This document shows, one piece after another, positions 10,306 through 19,270 of a stretch of 64,000 nucleotides of DNA (its first letter is position 1; each line of letters starts with the position of its first letter). The DNA is taken from positions 3,537,501 to 3,601,500 of the forward strand of contig LANB01000001.1 in NCBI GenBank assembly GCA_000964245.1, given 5' to 3'. The notes beneath the pieces were generated by a model, which saw only the letters and a list, made by a program, of their open reading frames with translations, was not told where the DNA came from and searched no databases. The position numbers and the translations under genes were made by a program. Origin of the DNA: Cellvibrionaceae bacterium 1162T.S.0a.05. Its GTDB lineage: Bacteria; Pseudomonadota; Gammaproteobacteria; Pseudomonadales; Cellvibrionaceae.

Positions 10306-11286
10306 CTATTTCTTTGCAATGATAACGCTGCGCAGGGGAGCAGGGTGGCCTTCAACGGTACGCTGTGGATTGTCTTTGTCCAAAAAATCACTCAGGGATT
10401 GGAAGCGCATCCATTCGGTTGCACGTTGTTCTTCCATGCTGGTGTGATTGGTGTCGACGCAGCGTGCATCCCGAAATCCGATTTTTTTCATCCAGGACAA
10501 CAATGTTGGAACCGAAGGTAAAAACCAGACATTGTTCATTTTGGCATAGCGTCCTTCTGGTACCAGGCATTCACCTGGGCCGCCATCAATGACCAGCGTT
10601 TCCAGAACCAGTTCGCCGCCAAGCTTGAGTGTATCCATTAATTCTTTTAGATGATCGAAGGGTGATCGCCGGTGGTAAAATACACCCATAGAGAAGGTTG
10701 TATCGAAAAACTGCGTAGCCGGTGGCAATTGCTCAATTCCGAGTGGCAGAACGTCAACGGGTAAAGCCAGATTACGTCTGCCCAATAATTTTTTGAGCAT
10801 ATAAAACTGCACCACAAAACGCGGTGAGGGGTCGATACCGATAATCCGCTGTGCACCTTCACCCAGCATCCGCAAACAGTGATAACCGTTACCACAGCCG
10901 ACGTCGAGTACATGTCTATTTTTCAGTGAACTCAAGTGCGGCAATACGCGTTGCCATTTCCAATCCGAGCGCCACTCAGTATCCAGGTGAATACCAAAAA
11001 TAGAAAAAGGGCCTTTGCGCCAGGGGATTAAGGCGCGTAATGCTTTTTCCACAGAGTAAAAATCAGCTTCGCTGATCTCTTCACGGTTGCCGATTTTAAC
11101 TTCAGTATGAAAGTCGAAGTTGGTCGCTTCAAAGGCGGGTAAGCTTGCAAGTGCTGTGAGCCAGTCAGGCAGGTCACCGTAGCGTTGGGTACACAAACCC
11201 TTCGCGAGTGCGTTCTCGAGCTCGGGCAACCAGTCTTTAAGTTCGGAGTTGGCAATAAATTGTTTGAAGGGTTGAAAGTTGATCAT
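10306..11286 (-). CDS. cmoB: tRNA U34 carboxymethyltransferase CmoB
   Basis: Transfers the carboxymethyl group of carboxy-S-adenosylmethionine to 5-hydroxyuridine at tRNA position 34, giving cmo5U. The 326-residue length matches E. coli CmoB. The Rossmann motif [16 protein letters not shown] lies about residues 123-138, followed by IGIDPS and the family block [18 protein letters not shown]. Its start overlaps the cmoA stop by four bases (ATGA), so the two are translationally coupled. Confidence 0.95.
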   Translation of the reverse strand: MINFQPFKQFIANSELKDWLPELENALAKGLCTQRYGDLPDWLTALASLPAFEATNFDFHTEVKIGNREEISEADFYSVEKALRALIPWRKGPFSIFGIHLDTEWRSDWKWQRVLPHLSSLKNRHVLDVGCGNGYHCLRMLGEGAQRIIGIDPSPRFVVQFYMLKKLLGRRNLALPVDVLPLGIEQLPPATQFFDTTFSMGVFYHRRSPFDHLKELMDTLKLGGELVLETLVIDGGPGECLVPEGRYAKMNNVWFLPSVPTLLSWMKKIGFRDARCVDTNHTSMEEQRATEWMRFQSLSDFLDKDNPQRTVEGHPAPLRSVIIAKK

Positions 11287-12023
11287 TTAAACGCAATGAG
11301 TGAAGCAAAGTTAAAACATTGAAACCAGACGTTGGGGTTTTGCAAGCCGCTATCGAGTAAACGTTGGCGATGCTGTTCAAGTGTTTCCGGTAGCAACACA
11401 TTTTCGAGCGCGTTGCGTTTTTGGGCGATTTCCATTTCGCTATAGCCGTTACTGGCTTTAAAAAAGTGGTGAAGGTCTTGTACCAGGTCATCGTGTTTCT
11501 GATCGTCGAAACAAATTTTTTCAGAGAGAATCAGAATGCCGCCTGCTAGCATGCCGTCGGCAATTCGGCGCAGCAACTTACAGCGCTGGTCGCGCGGAAT
11601 GAACTGCAAAGTAAAATTCAGGACTACGACAGAAGCATTGTGAATGTCACAGTCCAGAATATCTGCTTGCGTGAGGCTAATAGGGCAGGCGGGCGCATCT
11701 GTCTCCAGAAGTTGGGCAAACCTGTTGATCATTGCCGGCGAAGAGTCAATGGCATGAATATCGACCCCTGGCGCCTGAATACGTTTGGCCATTGCAAAAC
11801 TGGCGCCTCCCAGCGAACACCCGAGGTCGTAGCAGCGCGAATGGGCTTGCGCGTAGCGCGCTGCGAGTTCGCCGATCATCAGCAGGATAGTGCTGTAGCC
11901 TGGAACGGAGCGATTGATCATATCCGGGAACACCTGCACGACCCGCTCGTCGAAAATAAATCGCGCAACTTCGGTTTGCGCCTGGGCGTAGAGGGTGTCG
12001 TTTTGGGGCTCTTGTGTGCTCAT
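11283..12023 (-). CDS. cmoA: carboxy-S-adenosyl-L-methionine synthase CmoA
   Basis: Makes carboxy-SAM from SAM and prephenate, the unusual cofactor used by CmoB. The 246 residues are nearly the same length as E. coli CmoA. Signature stretches are [22 protein letters not shown] near residue 25-45, the SAM motif [11 protein letters not shown], and [13 protein letters not shown]. First gene of the cmoA-cmoB unit, divergent from the TPR response regulator across 141 bases that must hold both promoters. Confidence 0.95.
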   Translation of the reverse strand: MSTQEPQNDTLYAQAQTEVARFIFDERVVQVFPDMINRSVPGYSTILLMIGELAARYAQAHSRCYDLGCSLGGASFAMAKRIQAPGVDIHAIDSSPAMINRFAQLLETDAPACPISLTQADILDCDIHNASVVVLNFTLQFIPRDQRCKLLRRIADGMLAGGILILSEKICFDDQKHDDLVQDLHHFFKASNGYSEMEIAQKRNALENVLLPETLEQHRQRLLDSGLQNPNVWFQCFNFASLIAFK

Positions 12024-12164
12024 ACCTTGTGGGACGTCGTTCTCTTTCTCTATATACAGCTATCAAATTCGGGCGCCATTCTAGCACCTCCCGCCAATTA
12101 ATCAGAGGCTTTGCAGGAATCAACTACACTTTAAAGAAAGACTTCAATCTGGAAGAAATTAATC

Positions 12165-13790
12165 TTGACCCAGTTCGATTACAGCAAGTTATCAGTGTTG
12201 ATTGCGGATGATTTTTCCAATTTCCGTTCGACCGTTAATTCCATGCTGCAATCGCTGGGCGTGATTGACGTGGAAACCGCTGGAACCAGCCAGGAAGCCA
12301 TAGATTGGTGCGCCAGACGCACCTTCGACCTGATTCTCTGTGACTACAATCTCGGTGCAGGCCGCACCGGTCAGCATGTTCTGGAAGAATTGCGTCATCA
12401 TGAGCTTATATCCCATAAAACGGTGTTTATCATTGTCTCCGCAGAAGCCAGCCGCAATATTGTGATGTCGGCGTATGACTGTCAGCCTGATGACTATCTG
12501 ATGAAACCGATTAATACACAGATGTTACGGCAGCGTATGAGCCGCTTGCTGGCCCAGCGTCAGTCATTTTCCAGGGTATACGCTGCAATGGAAAAGGGGG
12601 ATACCACTACGGCGATGGATGTGCTGGTTGATATGTCCCTGGAGGAAGATCGCAATGCCTTGAGTGCTCAGAAAATGCTGGGCGAAGTATTTTTACAGGA
12701 AGGCTTTTATGACAACGCAGAGAAACTTTACAGCAAAGTGCTTGAGCAGCGGCAAGTCGATTGGGCTAGATTAGGGTTGGCCAAAGTTAAACAAGCGAAG
12801 GGCGAGCTTGAAATGGCGGGCGCATGGTTGGAAAAAATCATTGAAGAAAACCCCTTGTATCTACCCGCATATGACAGCCTTGCACAAAACTGGGAAAAGC
12901 GCGGGGAAAATCATCAATGGCAATTCACAGTACAAAAAGCCGTTGATATTTCTCCTATGTCGATTTTGCGTCAAAAAAAATTAGGTGAAGTGGCACAGCT
13001 GAATAATGATTTTTCAACCTGTGTGGATGCCTTACGGCGAACCGTCAAGTTGGGAGAGCATTCTTGTTATGGCCAAGCGAGTAACCATTTTCAGTTTGCA
13101 CGTGTGGTATCGCTGGGTATGGAACGCAACCTCGACCTCGATGCCGGTTTGGCTCAGGAGGCGTTGAAGTACCTTGAGGATGCGGAAAAATGGTACCAAT
13201 TGGATGAGGCACAGACCAATCAGGCTTTGTTGCTGAAGGGACGCGTTTTTGCAGCGACCGGTGAGTCGGAACGAGCAGCAGAGTTGTTAACACAAGCAGC
13301 TGAAAACATGGAGAGTTGTGAAGCCCAACTGGAGGTGCATCTTGACCAGGTGTCAGTTTTGCAAAGCCTGGGTAAGCGGGAAGAAGCGCAAGCGTTATTA
13401 AAAAGTTTGCAGGAAATGTATAAGGGCGACCAGGACGCGCTTAAAAAACTGGATGCCTTTTTGGACGAACCCGCGAGCGAGGCGAATCGTGCGCTGGTGG
13501 CGACAATTAATCGAGAGGGTATCGATTTTTACAATAAAGAACTCTTCGACGATGCCTTGTCGTGTTTTGAAAAAGCGCGAAAATTATTCCCCAAACATAT
13601 CGGTATTCAACTCAATATCGTACAGGCTTACGTGGGAAAAATGAAAAACGGTCAGCAAGACCGGCTAATTGCGAACGAATGCCACGCATGCCTGGAATTA
13701 GTGGCGAGTTTAATAGAAGAAAATAACCCCGCTTACGGGCGTTATCTCAAACTACGTGAGATGGCTTCAGCCACCGTGGAGTTTCTATGA
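12165..13790 (+). CDS. response regulator with C-terminal tetratricopeptide repeats
   Basis: Residues 1-125 form a receiver domain: acidic pair Asp15/Asp16, phospho-acceptor Asp60 (LILCDYNLGAG), conserved Lys114 (DDYLMKPIN). The remaining 400 residues are helical TPR-type repeats, with no DNA-binding or enzymatic output domain, so the output is probably a protein-protein contact. The start is TTG with GGAAG about 10 bases upstream; there is no in-frame ATG before the receiver. It overlaps the following kinase gene by four bases (ATGA), so the pair is likely made in fixed ratio. Target unknown. Confidence 0.85.
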   Translation: MTQFDYSKLSVLIADDFSNFRSTVNSMLQSLGVIDVETAGTSQEAIDWCARRTFDLILCDYNLGAGRTGQHVLEELRHHELISHKTVFIIVSAEASRNIVMSAYDCQPDDYLMKPINTQMLRQRMSRLLAQRQSFSRVYAAMEKGDTTTAMDVLVDMSLEEDRNALSAQKMLGEVFLQEGFYDNAEKLYSKVLEQRQVDWARLGLAKVKQAKGELEMAGAWLEKIIEENPLYLPAYDSLAQNWEKRGENHQWQFTVQKAVDISPMSILRQKKLGEVAQLNNDFSTCVDALRRTVKLGEHSCYGQASNHFQFARVVSLGMERNLDLDAGLAQEALKYLEDAEKWYQLDEAQTNQALLLKGRVFAATGESERAAELLTQAAENMESCEAQLEVHLDQVSVLQSLGKREEAQALLKSLQEMYKGDQDALKKLDAFLDEPASEANRALVATINREGIDFYNKELFDDALSCFEKARKLFPKHIGIQLNIVQAYVGKMKNGQQDRLIANECHACLELVASLIEENNPAYGRYLKLREMASATVEFL

Positions 13791-14491
13791 ATATGACAAT
13801 GGACCCGAAACAAAATAATCTGGATTTTTCGCTGGTGCTTGCTTCCAGTGTGCACGATATGAAAAATTCCGTGGGTATGTTACTGGCCTCGCTTGAACAA
13901 GTTATTGAAGCGACGCCACCCGAAAGCGAAGAGCAGGGCAGGCGTTTTTCCACCCTGCATTACGAGGCTTCGCGTATTAATAGTGAGTTGGTACAGCTGT
14001 TAACAATTTACCGCATGCAGAATAATTTTTTACCCATCAACATCGATGAGCATTACCTGCTCGATACGCTTGAAGATCAAGTTGCACGCAATCATACCTT
14101 GATTGAAACCGGAAAAATTCAGATAGATATGGATTGTGACCCGGATTTGCGTTGGTGTTATGACAATGATTTGATTGGCAGCGTGGTTCACAATGTGCTG
14201 GTCAATTGTTCGCGCTATACGCGTACGCGTATTTTTCTTTCGGCAACAGTAGAAAATGATGTATTGAAAATTACGATTGCGGACGATGGGCACGGCTACC
14301 CGAAAGAAATGCTGGAAAAGCCCGCGTCCATGGTCGAAAACGCTGAGCTGAGTCGCAATGCCACACATTTGGGTTTGTACTTTGCTGAAAATATTGCAGC
14401 CATGCACAAACAAAAGAACCGTAAGGGCTATATTGAGTTAAAAAATGGTGCACCCTTGAATGGCGGTGCCTTTCATATCTATTTACCCTGA
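13787..14491 (+). CDS. minimal histidine kinase without sensor domain
   Basis: A 234-residue soluble kinase. It has a short N-terminus, an H box with His23 (SSVHDMKNSVGML), an N box (GSVVHNVLVNCSRYT, about 137-151), a G1 box (IADDGHGYP) and a G2-like segment (HLGLYFAENIA). No membrane segment, PAS, GAF or HAMP region is present, so any signal must arrive through a partner, plausibly the TPR response regulator whose stop codon it overlaps. The two genes lie alone between cmoA and a convergent protease gene. Confidence 0.85.
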   Translation: MNMTMDPKQNNLDFSLVLASSVHDMKNSVGMLLASLEQVIEATPPESEEQGRRFSTLHYEASRINSELVQLLTIYRMQNNFLPINIDEHYLLDTLEDQVARNHTLIETGKIQIDMDCDPDLRWCYDNDLIGSVVHNVLVNCSRYTRTRIFLSATVENDVLKITIADDGHGYPKEMLEKPASMVENAELSRNATHLGLYFAENIAAMHKQKNRKGYIELKNGAPLNGGAFHIYLP

Positions 14492-14496
14492 TAATA

Positions 14497-14519
14497 AAGC
14501 AGGATGTTTAATCCTGCTT
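14497..14519. terminator. bidirectional terminator between convergent genes
   Basis: Perfect 9-bp stem AAGCAGGAT / ATCCTGCTT with a 5-base loop, placed 5 bases after the kinase stop and 11 bases before the protease stop. The trailing sequence is T-rich on the minus strand (TTTATTAT) and only weakly so on the plus strand. Confidence 0.65.
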
Positions 14520-14530
14520 GTTCGAAGCTC

Positions 14531-17449
14531 TCAAAGTTCGACCTCTTCAAGACCCAGTACGCGAATTTTATCGCGCTTTGAGAAATCACAAATTACCGCG
14601 GTGTTTGCTTTGTCTTCAGTCAGGTAAAGGCTGGCAACGCGTTTGATGGCGTCGTCATTCGTGGCGAGCACCTGTTCGCGGAACCGTTGTCTGACTTCAA
14701 GTGTACGCCCGTGCAGGAGGGCATGGTATTCCCGTTTGGCACGCCCGGCCGGAGACTCGGTTTTGTCCAGTGCACTGATAGTACCGAGAATAGCTTCTTC
14801 AATTTTTTCCCAGGGTATAGGCGTATTCAAGACCCATTGAATAGATTGATCGAAATCGTTGAGCGTATCTTCAAGGCGGGGATCACGGTAAGAATAAAAG
14901 CGAAAGGCGCCGAGATTGCTGTCCTGGCTGGCACCACCACCGTAGGCACCACCCTGCTCACGAATGGCCTTATGCAAAAAGCCGTTGCGCAACACATTGC
15001 CTAGAACAACAAGTGCGGCAGCATCTTCATGCGCAACTGGAACCGTTGGGTAAGCTTTTGCACAGAAATTAACTTGTGCATTACAGAGCCAGGCTTGTTG
15101 AATGGTGCTGTCGTTTTCAGGTAGGGCAATGTTTGCCGCCTGTAAGGCAGCTGCGCCTGCAAATACAGAACTAAATTGTTCACTAAAGCGAGTGGCAACA
15201 TCTTCTTCACACACAAGCAGTAAGTCGCGGCTCTGTTCCTGAATGGCATGATGGAGTTCAGCAAGCTGCGCGGCCAATGTCTGTAATTCACTGTCATTTT
15301 TAATGGCTTTATCGCGAACTTTAATATCCTTGATACTCTGTAAGCCGCCCAGTTTGTGGTTCAGTGCAGCGGTTGCACTGATACCCGCACTGGCTGCCAT
15401 CATCGCGAGGATGTGGCCACTGTCGGTGACACTTTGTTCTTTTCCGGCGCGGCTTTGGGCATGTAATTCTTTTAAGCGTGTGAGTTCGTCGAAACGGGCC
15501 TCATGAATCGTGCGTTTTAATAAATCGGTTAAGGCATCCTGCTTACGGTTCAAGGCCTTACCGGAGTAAGTGTAAAAACCATGAACTTCGTGCACATTGT
15601 CAACCTTGGGTCGTACCGCACTGAAAGCGGAGACACCGCCGCTAACCTGCGCTTGTAAGCGTTGCACGTCCAGATAACTTTGTTTGCCAAGCCCCACTTC
15701 GGTAACCGTGTTGCTGAAGAAGGGAAGGTTGGCGAGCTGCTGTTCGCTAAATGCAGGCAAGGCAAAAGTGATTTGCTCATACACCAACCCATTTGTTCCT
15801 GTGGGGAAATAGCTTAAGCCTTTATTATTGTCACGTTTGTATTCGGGCGCAGTTTCTTTTGCAGGAACATCCTCAAGCGTCACCTTGGGCAAAATGCTCG
15901 CATCATCCTGCTGATTTTGTCTTGCTTCCAGTGCGAGGCTCTGTTTGACAATAGCCTGCTTTTCTTCCTCCGAAAGTGCTGCTTGTATTTTTGCGAGACG
16001 CAATTTTTCAGCGGCTTCCTTGCGGGCATTCATTTGCGCGTCGGGTACCAGGCTCAAACGCACGCGATGTGGATTATCTAACAGCCATTCACGCACCAGT
16101 TTTTTAATAAAATCCGGGTCCTTGATTTCCTCGCGCAAGCGCTCGAGACTGGCGTCAATGTTTAGCAGGGCAACCGGGTCACCACGGTGCGTCACAGCAT
16201 TGAGTGAGGTTAAAATTAATTGCAAACCGTAGGGGTAGGAGTCACCTCCTGGTTCGCGGCGATGCAATTCAAGTTGGTGCAAGGCGCTTTCCAAATCGCT
16301 CTGCGGAATGCCTTTTTCCGCGACGTCTTTCAAGACATCAATAATCAGTTTTTCGACCTTATCGGCGCTGTCGTCGGCACAGCCCTCGAGGCCACACAAA
16401 AAACACAGTTCTAATTGTGAGTCATCCAGGCCACACATGGGCGAGAGCGAACTCCCTAAATCAGTTGTTTCCAATGCCTGGCTCAAGGGGGTCGCACTGT
16501 GATCCATCAACACACTGGATAACAACTGTGCGCGCAGGCAATCTTCCAGGTGTGTGCTATTGCCCAATAACCAGCCGAGTACAACATGGGTTTTTTGGCT
16601 TAAATCTTCATCATTACAGGGGTAGCTTTCCTGAACTCTGACAGGTGCGTAATAGCGTTTGCATTCCTCAACAAAAATCGTTTCATCCAGCTTTTCAAAA
16701 TGCTGTAAGGCGTTATCTTCAAATTTAGCTTGCAAGACCGCCGGGTCGAGATTGCCATAGGTCATAAAGGTCGCGTTGCTGGGGTGGTAGTGCGTGCGAT
16801 AAAAGTCCAGCAATTGTTGGTAAGTCAAATCCGGAATGCAATCGGGTTCGCCACCACTGTTGTAGTGATAGGTGTTGGTAGGAAATAAATAACGGGTACA
16901 GGTATGCCACAGTTGCGAAGAGATGGAACTCATCGCACCTTTCATTTCATTAAAAACGACGCCCTTGAATTCCAGTGTCGAATTCGGGTTGTTCTTTTCA
17001 CTAAACTCAAGTCGATGGCCCTCCTGAGCGAAATCCAGTGGGTCCAGGCGCGAAAAAAATACCGCATCGAGATAGACATCCAGCAAATTGAAAAAGTCTT
17101 TCTGGTTAACACTGGCAAAAGGGTAAGCCGTCCAATCGGAACTGGTGAAGGCATTCATAAAGGTATTGAGCGAACGCCGGGTCATCATAAAGAAGGGGTC
17201 GCGCACCGGATATTTTTTACTGCCGCAAAGCGCAGTATGTTCAAGTATGTGTGCCACACCGGTCGAATCCTCAGGCACGGTACGCAAAGCGACCAGAAAC
17301 ACATTTTCCGGGTTGTCGCTTGCCAGGTGAATGTGCTGTGCGCCGGTTTTGCTGTGTTGAAATTCGTAAACGCTGAGCTTGAGGGAGGGGACGTCCTGCT
17401 TTCTGAGAAGTTGGAAAGCGGGATGTGCTGTAAAAGACCTACTTGACAT
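14531..17449 (-). CDS. M16C family metalloprotease (PreP / insulinase-like)
   Basis: Large zinc peptidase of 972 residues, the size of presequence protease PreP. It degrades peptides inside a clamshell chamber. The inverted zinc motif HILEH lies at residues 67-71, followed by TALCGSKKYPVRDPFFMM; the third ligand is likely the Glu of VVFNEMKGAMSS. The central M16C-associated helical region (about 470-520) and the C-terminal non-catalytic half, with GGAYGGGA and SYRDPR, are present. There is no signal peptide, so it is probably cytoplasmic. AGAGG lies upstream of the ATG. The natural substrate cannot be read from sequence. Confidence 0.9.
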   Translation of the reverse strand: MSSRSFTAHPAFQLLRKQDVPSLKLSVYEFQHSKTGAQHIHLASDNPENVFLVALRTVPEDSTGVAHILEHTALCGSKKYPVRDPFFMMTRRSLNTFMNAFTSSDWTAYPFASVNQKDFFNLLDVYLDAVFFSRLDPLDFAQEGHRLEFSEKNNPNSTLEFKGVVFNEMKGAMSSISSQLWHTCTRYLFPTNTYHYNSGGEPDCIPDLTYQQLLDFYRTHYHPSNATFMTYGNLDPAVLQAKFEDNALQHFEKLDETIFVEECKRYYAPVRVQESYPCNDEDLSQKTHVVLGWLLGNSTHLEDCLRAQLLSSVLMDHSATPLSQALETTDLGSSLSPMCGLDDSQLELCFLCGLEGCADDSADKVEKLIIDVLKDVAEKGIPQSDLESALHQLELHRREPGGDSYPYGLQLILTSLNAVTHRGDPVALLNIDASLERLREEIKDPDFIKKLVREWLLDNPHRVRLSLVPDAQMNARKEAAEKLRLAKIQAALSEEEKQAIVKQSLALEARQNQQDDASILPKVTLEDVPAKETAPEYKRDNNKGLSYFPTGTNGLVYEQITFALPAFSEQQLANLPFFSNTVTEVGLGKQSYLDVQRLQAQVSGGVSAFSAVRPKVDNVHEVHGFYTYSGKALNRKQDALTDLLKRTIHEARFDELTRLKELHAQSRAGKEQSVTDSGHILAMMAASAGISATAALNHKLGGLQSIKDIKVRDKAIKNDSELQTLAAQLAELHHAIQEQSRDLLLVCEEDVATRFSEQFSSVFAGAAALQAANIALPENDSTIQQAWLCNAQVNFCAKAYPTVPVAHEDAAALVVLGNVLRNGFLHKAIREQGGAYGGGASQDSNLGAFRFYSYRDPRLEDTLNDFDQSIQWVLNTPIPWEKIEEAILGTISALDKTESPAGRAKREYHALLHGRTLEVRQRFREQVLATNDDAIKRVASLYLTEDKANTAVICDFSKRDKIRVLGLEEVEL

Positions 17450-17625
17450 TACTACCTCTAAATGACTAATTTCCGCGGCAAGTCTAGCAGCCTGCTAAAA
17501 AACTATCTACGTTGCCGAGTGTGTGAAACCCACAATCGTAATTGAACGCTGATGCCAGTAGTCTGATTTTTAGGAACTCGACTGATAATTAACGAAAAAC
17601 CAGCAAATAAGCAGTGACGTAAGCC

Positions 17626-18408
17626 ATGCCTAAAGAAAAAGACAGTGACATCAACTTTGATCAGCGAAGCATGCGTTTTCAGCGCAATATCTATCGCAGT
17701 GCCAAGGGTAAAATCCGCCTTGCCGTGTTGGCGCGTGATTTTGCAGACTACCTGCCTTCGAATAGCGTCATGGACGGTGCGAGGGTGCTGGATGCCGGTG
17801 CGGGCCAGGGCCATTTTGCATTGACGCTTGCTCGACAAGGTTTACAGCTCACCCTGTGCGATCATTCAAAAGACATGTTGCAGGAAGCGGCGTTGCGTTT
17901 TACACAAGCCGGCCTGCAAGCCGAGTTAATTCACAGCCGTTTCCAGGACCACATCGAAAACGAAAACAGACAATTTGATATTGTACTCTGTCACGCACTC
18001 GCAGAATGGCTGGAAAACCCCGAAAGCGTATTCCAGCTTCTTAAGGTTCTAAAACCCGGCGGCATTTTTTCCCTGATTTTTTACAACTTTCACGGGCTTG
18101 AATTCAAAAACCTGCTACGCACCAATTTTAAACGCTTCGACGCAAATAACTTCAAAGCCTGGCGGGGTAGCCTGACACCCACACACCCTCTTAAACCAGA
18201 AGAGGTTTTAATGTGGGCTGAAACCCACAAGTTACAATTGCTCACGCATAGCGGGATTCGCGTATTTCATGACTATATTTTTTCGAGAGAAGATAGAGAG
18301 CGTGAACCCGAGGTGCTACTCGATAAAGAATTATTTTATTCGAATCAGGAACCGTATTGGAAATTAGGCCGTTACATCCACTTCCTGTTTAGTAAGCCGA
18401 ATATATGA
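17626..18408 (+). CDS. cmoM: tRNA 5-carboxymethoxyuridine methyltransferase CmoM (SmtA)
   Basis: Methylates cmo5U34 to mcmo5U34 in a subset of wobble-reading tRNAs. The 260-residue length matches E. coli CmoM (261), and the family landmarks are all there: FQRNIYRSAKGKIRLAVL near the start, SAM motif VLDAGAGQGHFAL, LCHALAEWLENP, GGIFSLIFYNFHGL, RVFHDY, and the closing LGRYIHFL. With cmoA and cmoB nearby, the window encodes these three steps of the pathway. It is divergent from the protease gene. Confidence 0.92.
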   Translation: MPKEKDSDINFDQRSMRFQRNIYRSAKGKIRLAVLARDFADYLPSNSVMDGARVLDAGAGQGHFALTLARQGLQLTLCDHSKDMLQEAALRFTQAGLQAELIHSRFQDHIENENRQFDIVLCHALAEWLENPESVFQLLKVLKPGGIFSLIFYNFHGLEFKNLLRTNFKRFDANNFKAWRGSLTPTHPLKPEEVLMWAETHKLQLLTHSGIRVFHDYIFSREDREREPEVLLDKELFYSNQEPYWKLGRYIHFLFSKPNI

Positions 18409-18472
18409 TGGCGAAAATATACGTAGCGTTGGCAGAACAGCAGAAAAAAGAAGGCGATTTGTTGGGTTTTTT

Positions 18473-19171
18473 TCACAATTGCCGAAGCAGAACATCCTTG
18501 GCTAGATTAACGCGAGCTGCTAAATAAGCATTCCCACCTTTATCGGGGTGTAATTTTTGTATGAGTCGACGATGCGCCAGTTTTACATCCTCAGCAGCAA
18601 ATTCACCTTGAATGCCTAAAATTAATTTGGCTTCTTCATACGTCATTTCGGGCACGTCATCAAAATTATTCGGGCTTTGGCTTTCCCCCTTATTTTGTAA
18701 GGCAACCAGAATTAGATAGTAAGAGCGTTTGCATTTGTCTTTGTAATAATTTGCCAGTTCAAGGAGCTTTTCTCTATCGAGGTCTTGCAGGTTTTCACCG
18801 GCATGGGGCCCTTCTTTAACTTCACCTTCCAGGGTGACGACGTCTCCAAAACGGATTTTCACAGAGAGAAAAGGTGTATTGATTTGCGGGCTGCTCAGGC
18901 TTTTTGCGCGGGCAGCGGAAAACAGGAAGGGCGACAGGCGAATGGCGGTGGTGGTGAGAAATTTCAGTGCACCGAGAACAACGGCGAAGGCCAGCCCAGC
19001 CCAGTGCATTCGGCCAGTAAGAAAGGCAACAAGCATCACCACAAAGAGAGCGCCGACTGCAATATTCCAGGTCGCTTTTTTGCGAGCATCGGGATCAAGG
19101 TCACGGTACCAGCTGCGCAACCAAAAATAGCCGAGGAGGGCGAGAGCGAGAAGGAGTAGTTTTGCTAACAT
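18473..19171 (-). CDS. membrane-anchored J-domain co-chaperone
   Basis: Three hydrophobic segments in the first 90 residues (about 3-19, 35-56, 60-80), then a soluble part ending in a J domain with the HPD tripeptide (LIQKLHPDKGGN, about 203-214). It should stimulate DnaK ATPase at the inner membrane. DjlA also has a C-terminal J domain but only one membrane segment and a TerB-like domain, which is not obvious here, so I give no symbol. It follows ppx on the same strand after 99 bases. Confidence 0.85.
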   Translation of the reverse strand: MLAKLLLLALALLGYFWLRSWYRDLDPDARKKATWNIAVGALFVVMLVAFLTGRMHWAGLAFAVVLGALKFLTTTAIRLSPFLFSAARAKSLSSPQINTPFLSVKIRFGDVVTLEGEVKEGPHAGENLQDLDREKLLELANYYKDKCKRSYYLILVALQNKGESQSPNNFDDVPEMTYEEAKLILGIQGEFAAEDVKLAHRRLIQKLHPDKGGNAYLAARVNLAKDVLLRQL

Positions 19172-19270
19172 AGTTAATATTTTTCCAAATTCTGCTGTTT
19201 TACGCGCTTGCTTCTTTAATGGATTTGTTGTGCGCTATCGACTCATCGTTACTGTTATTGGAATTCCAGT

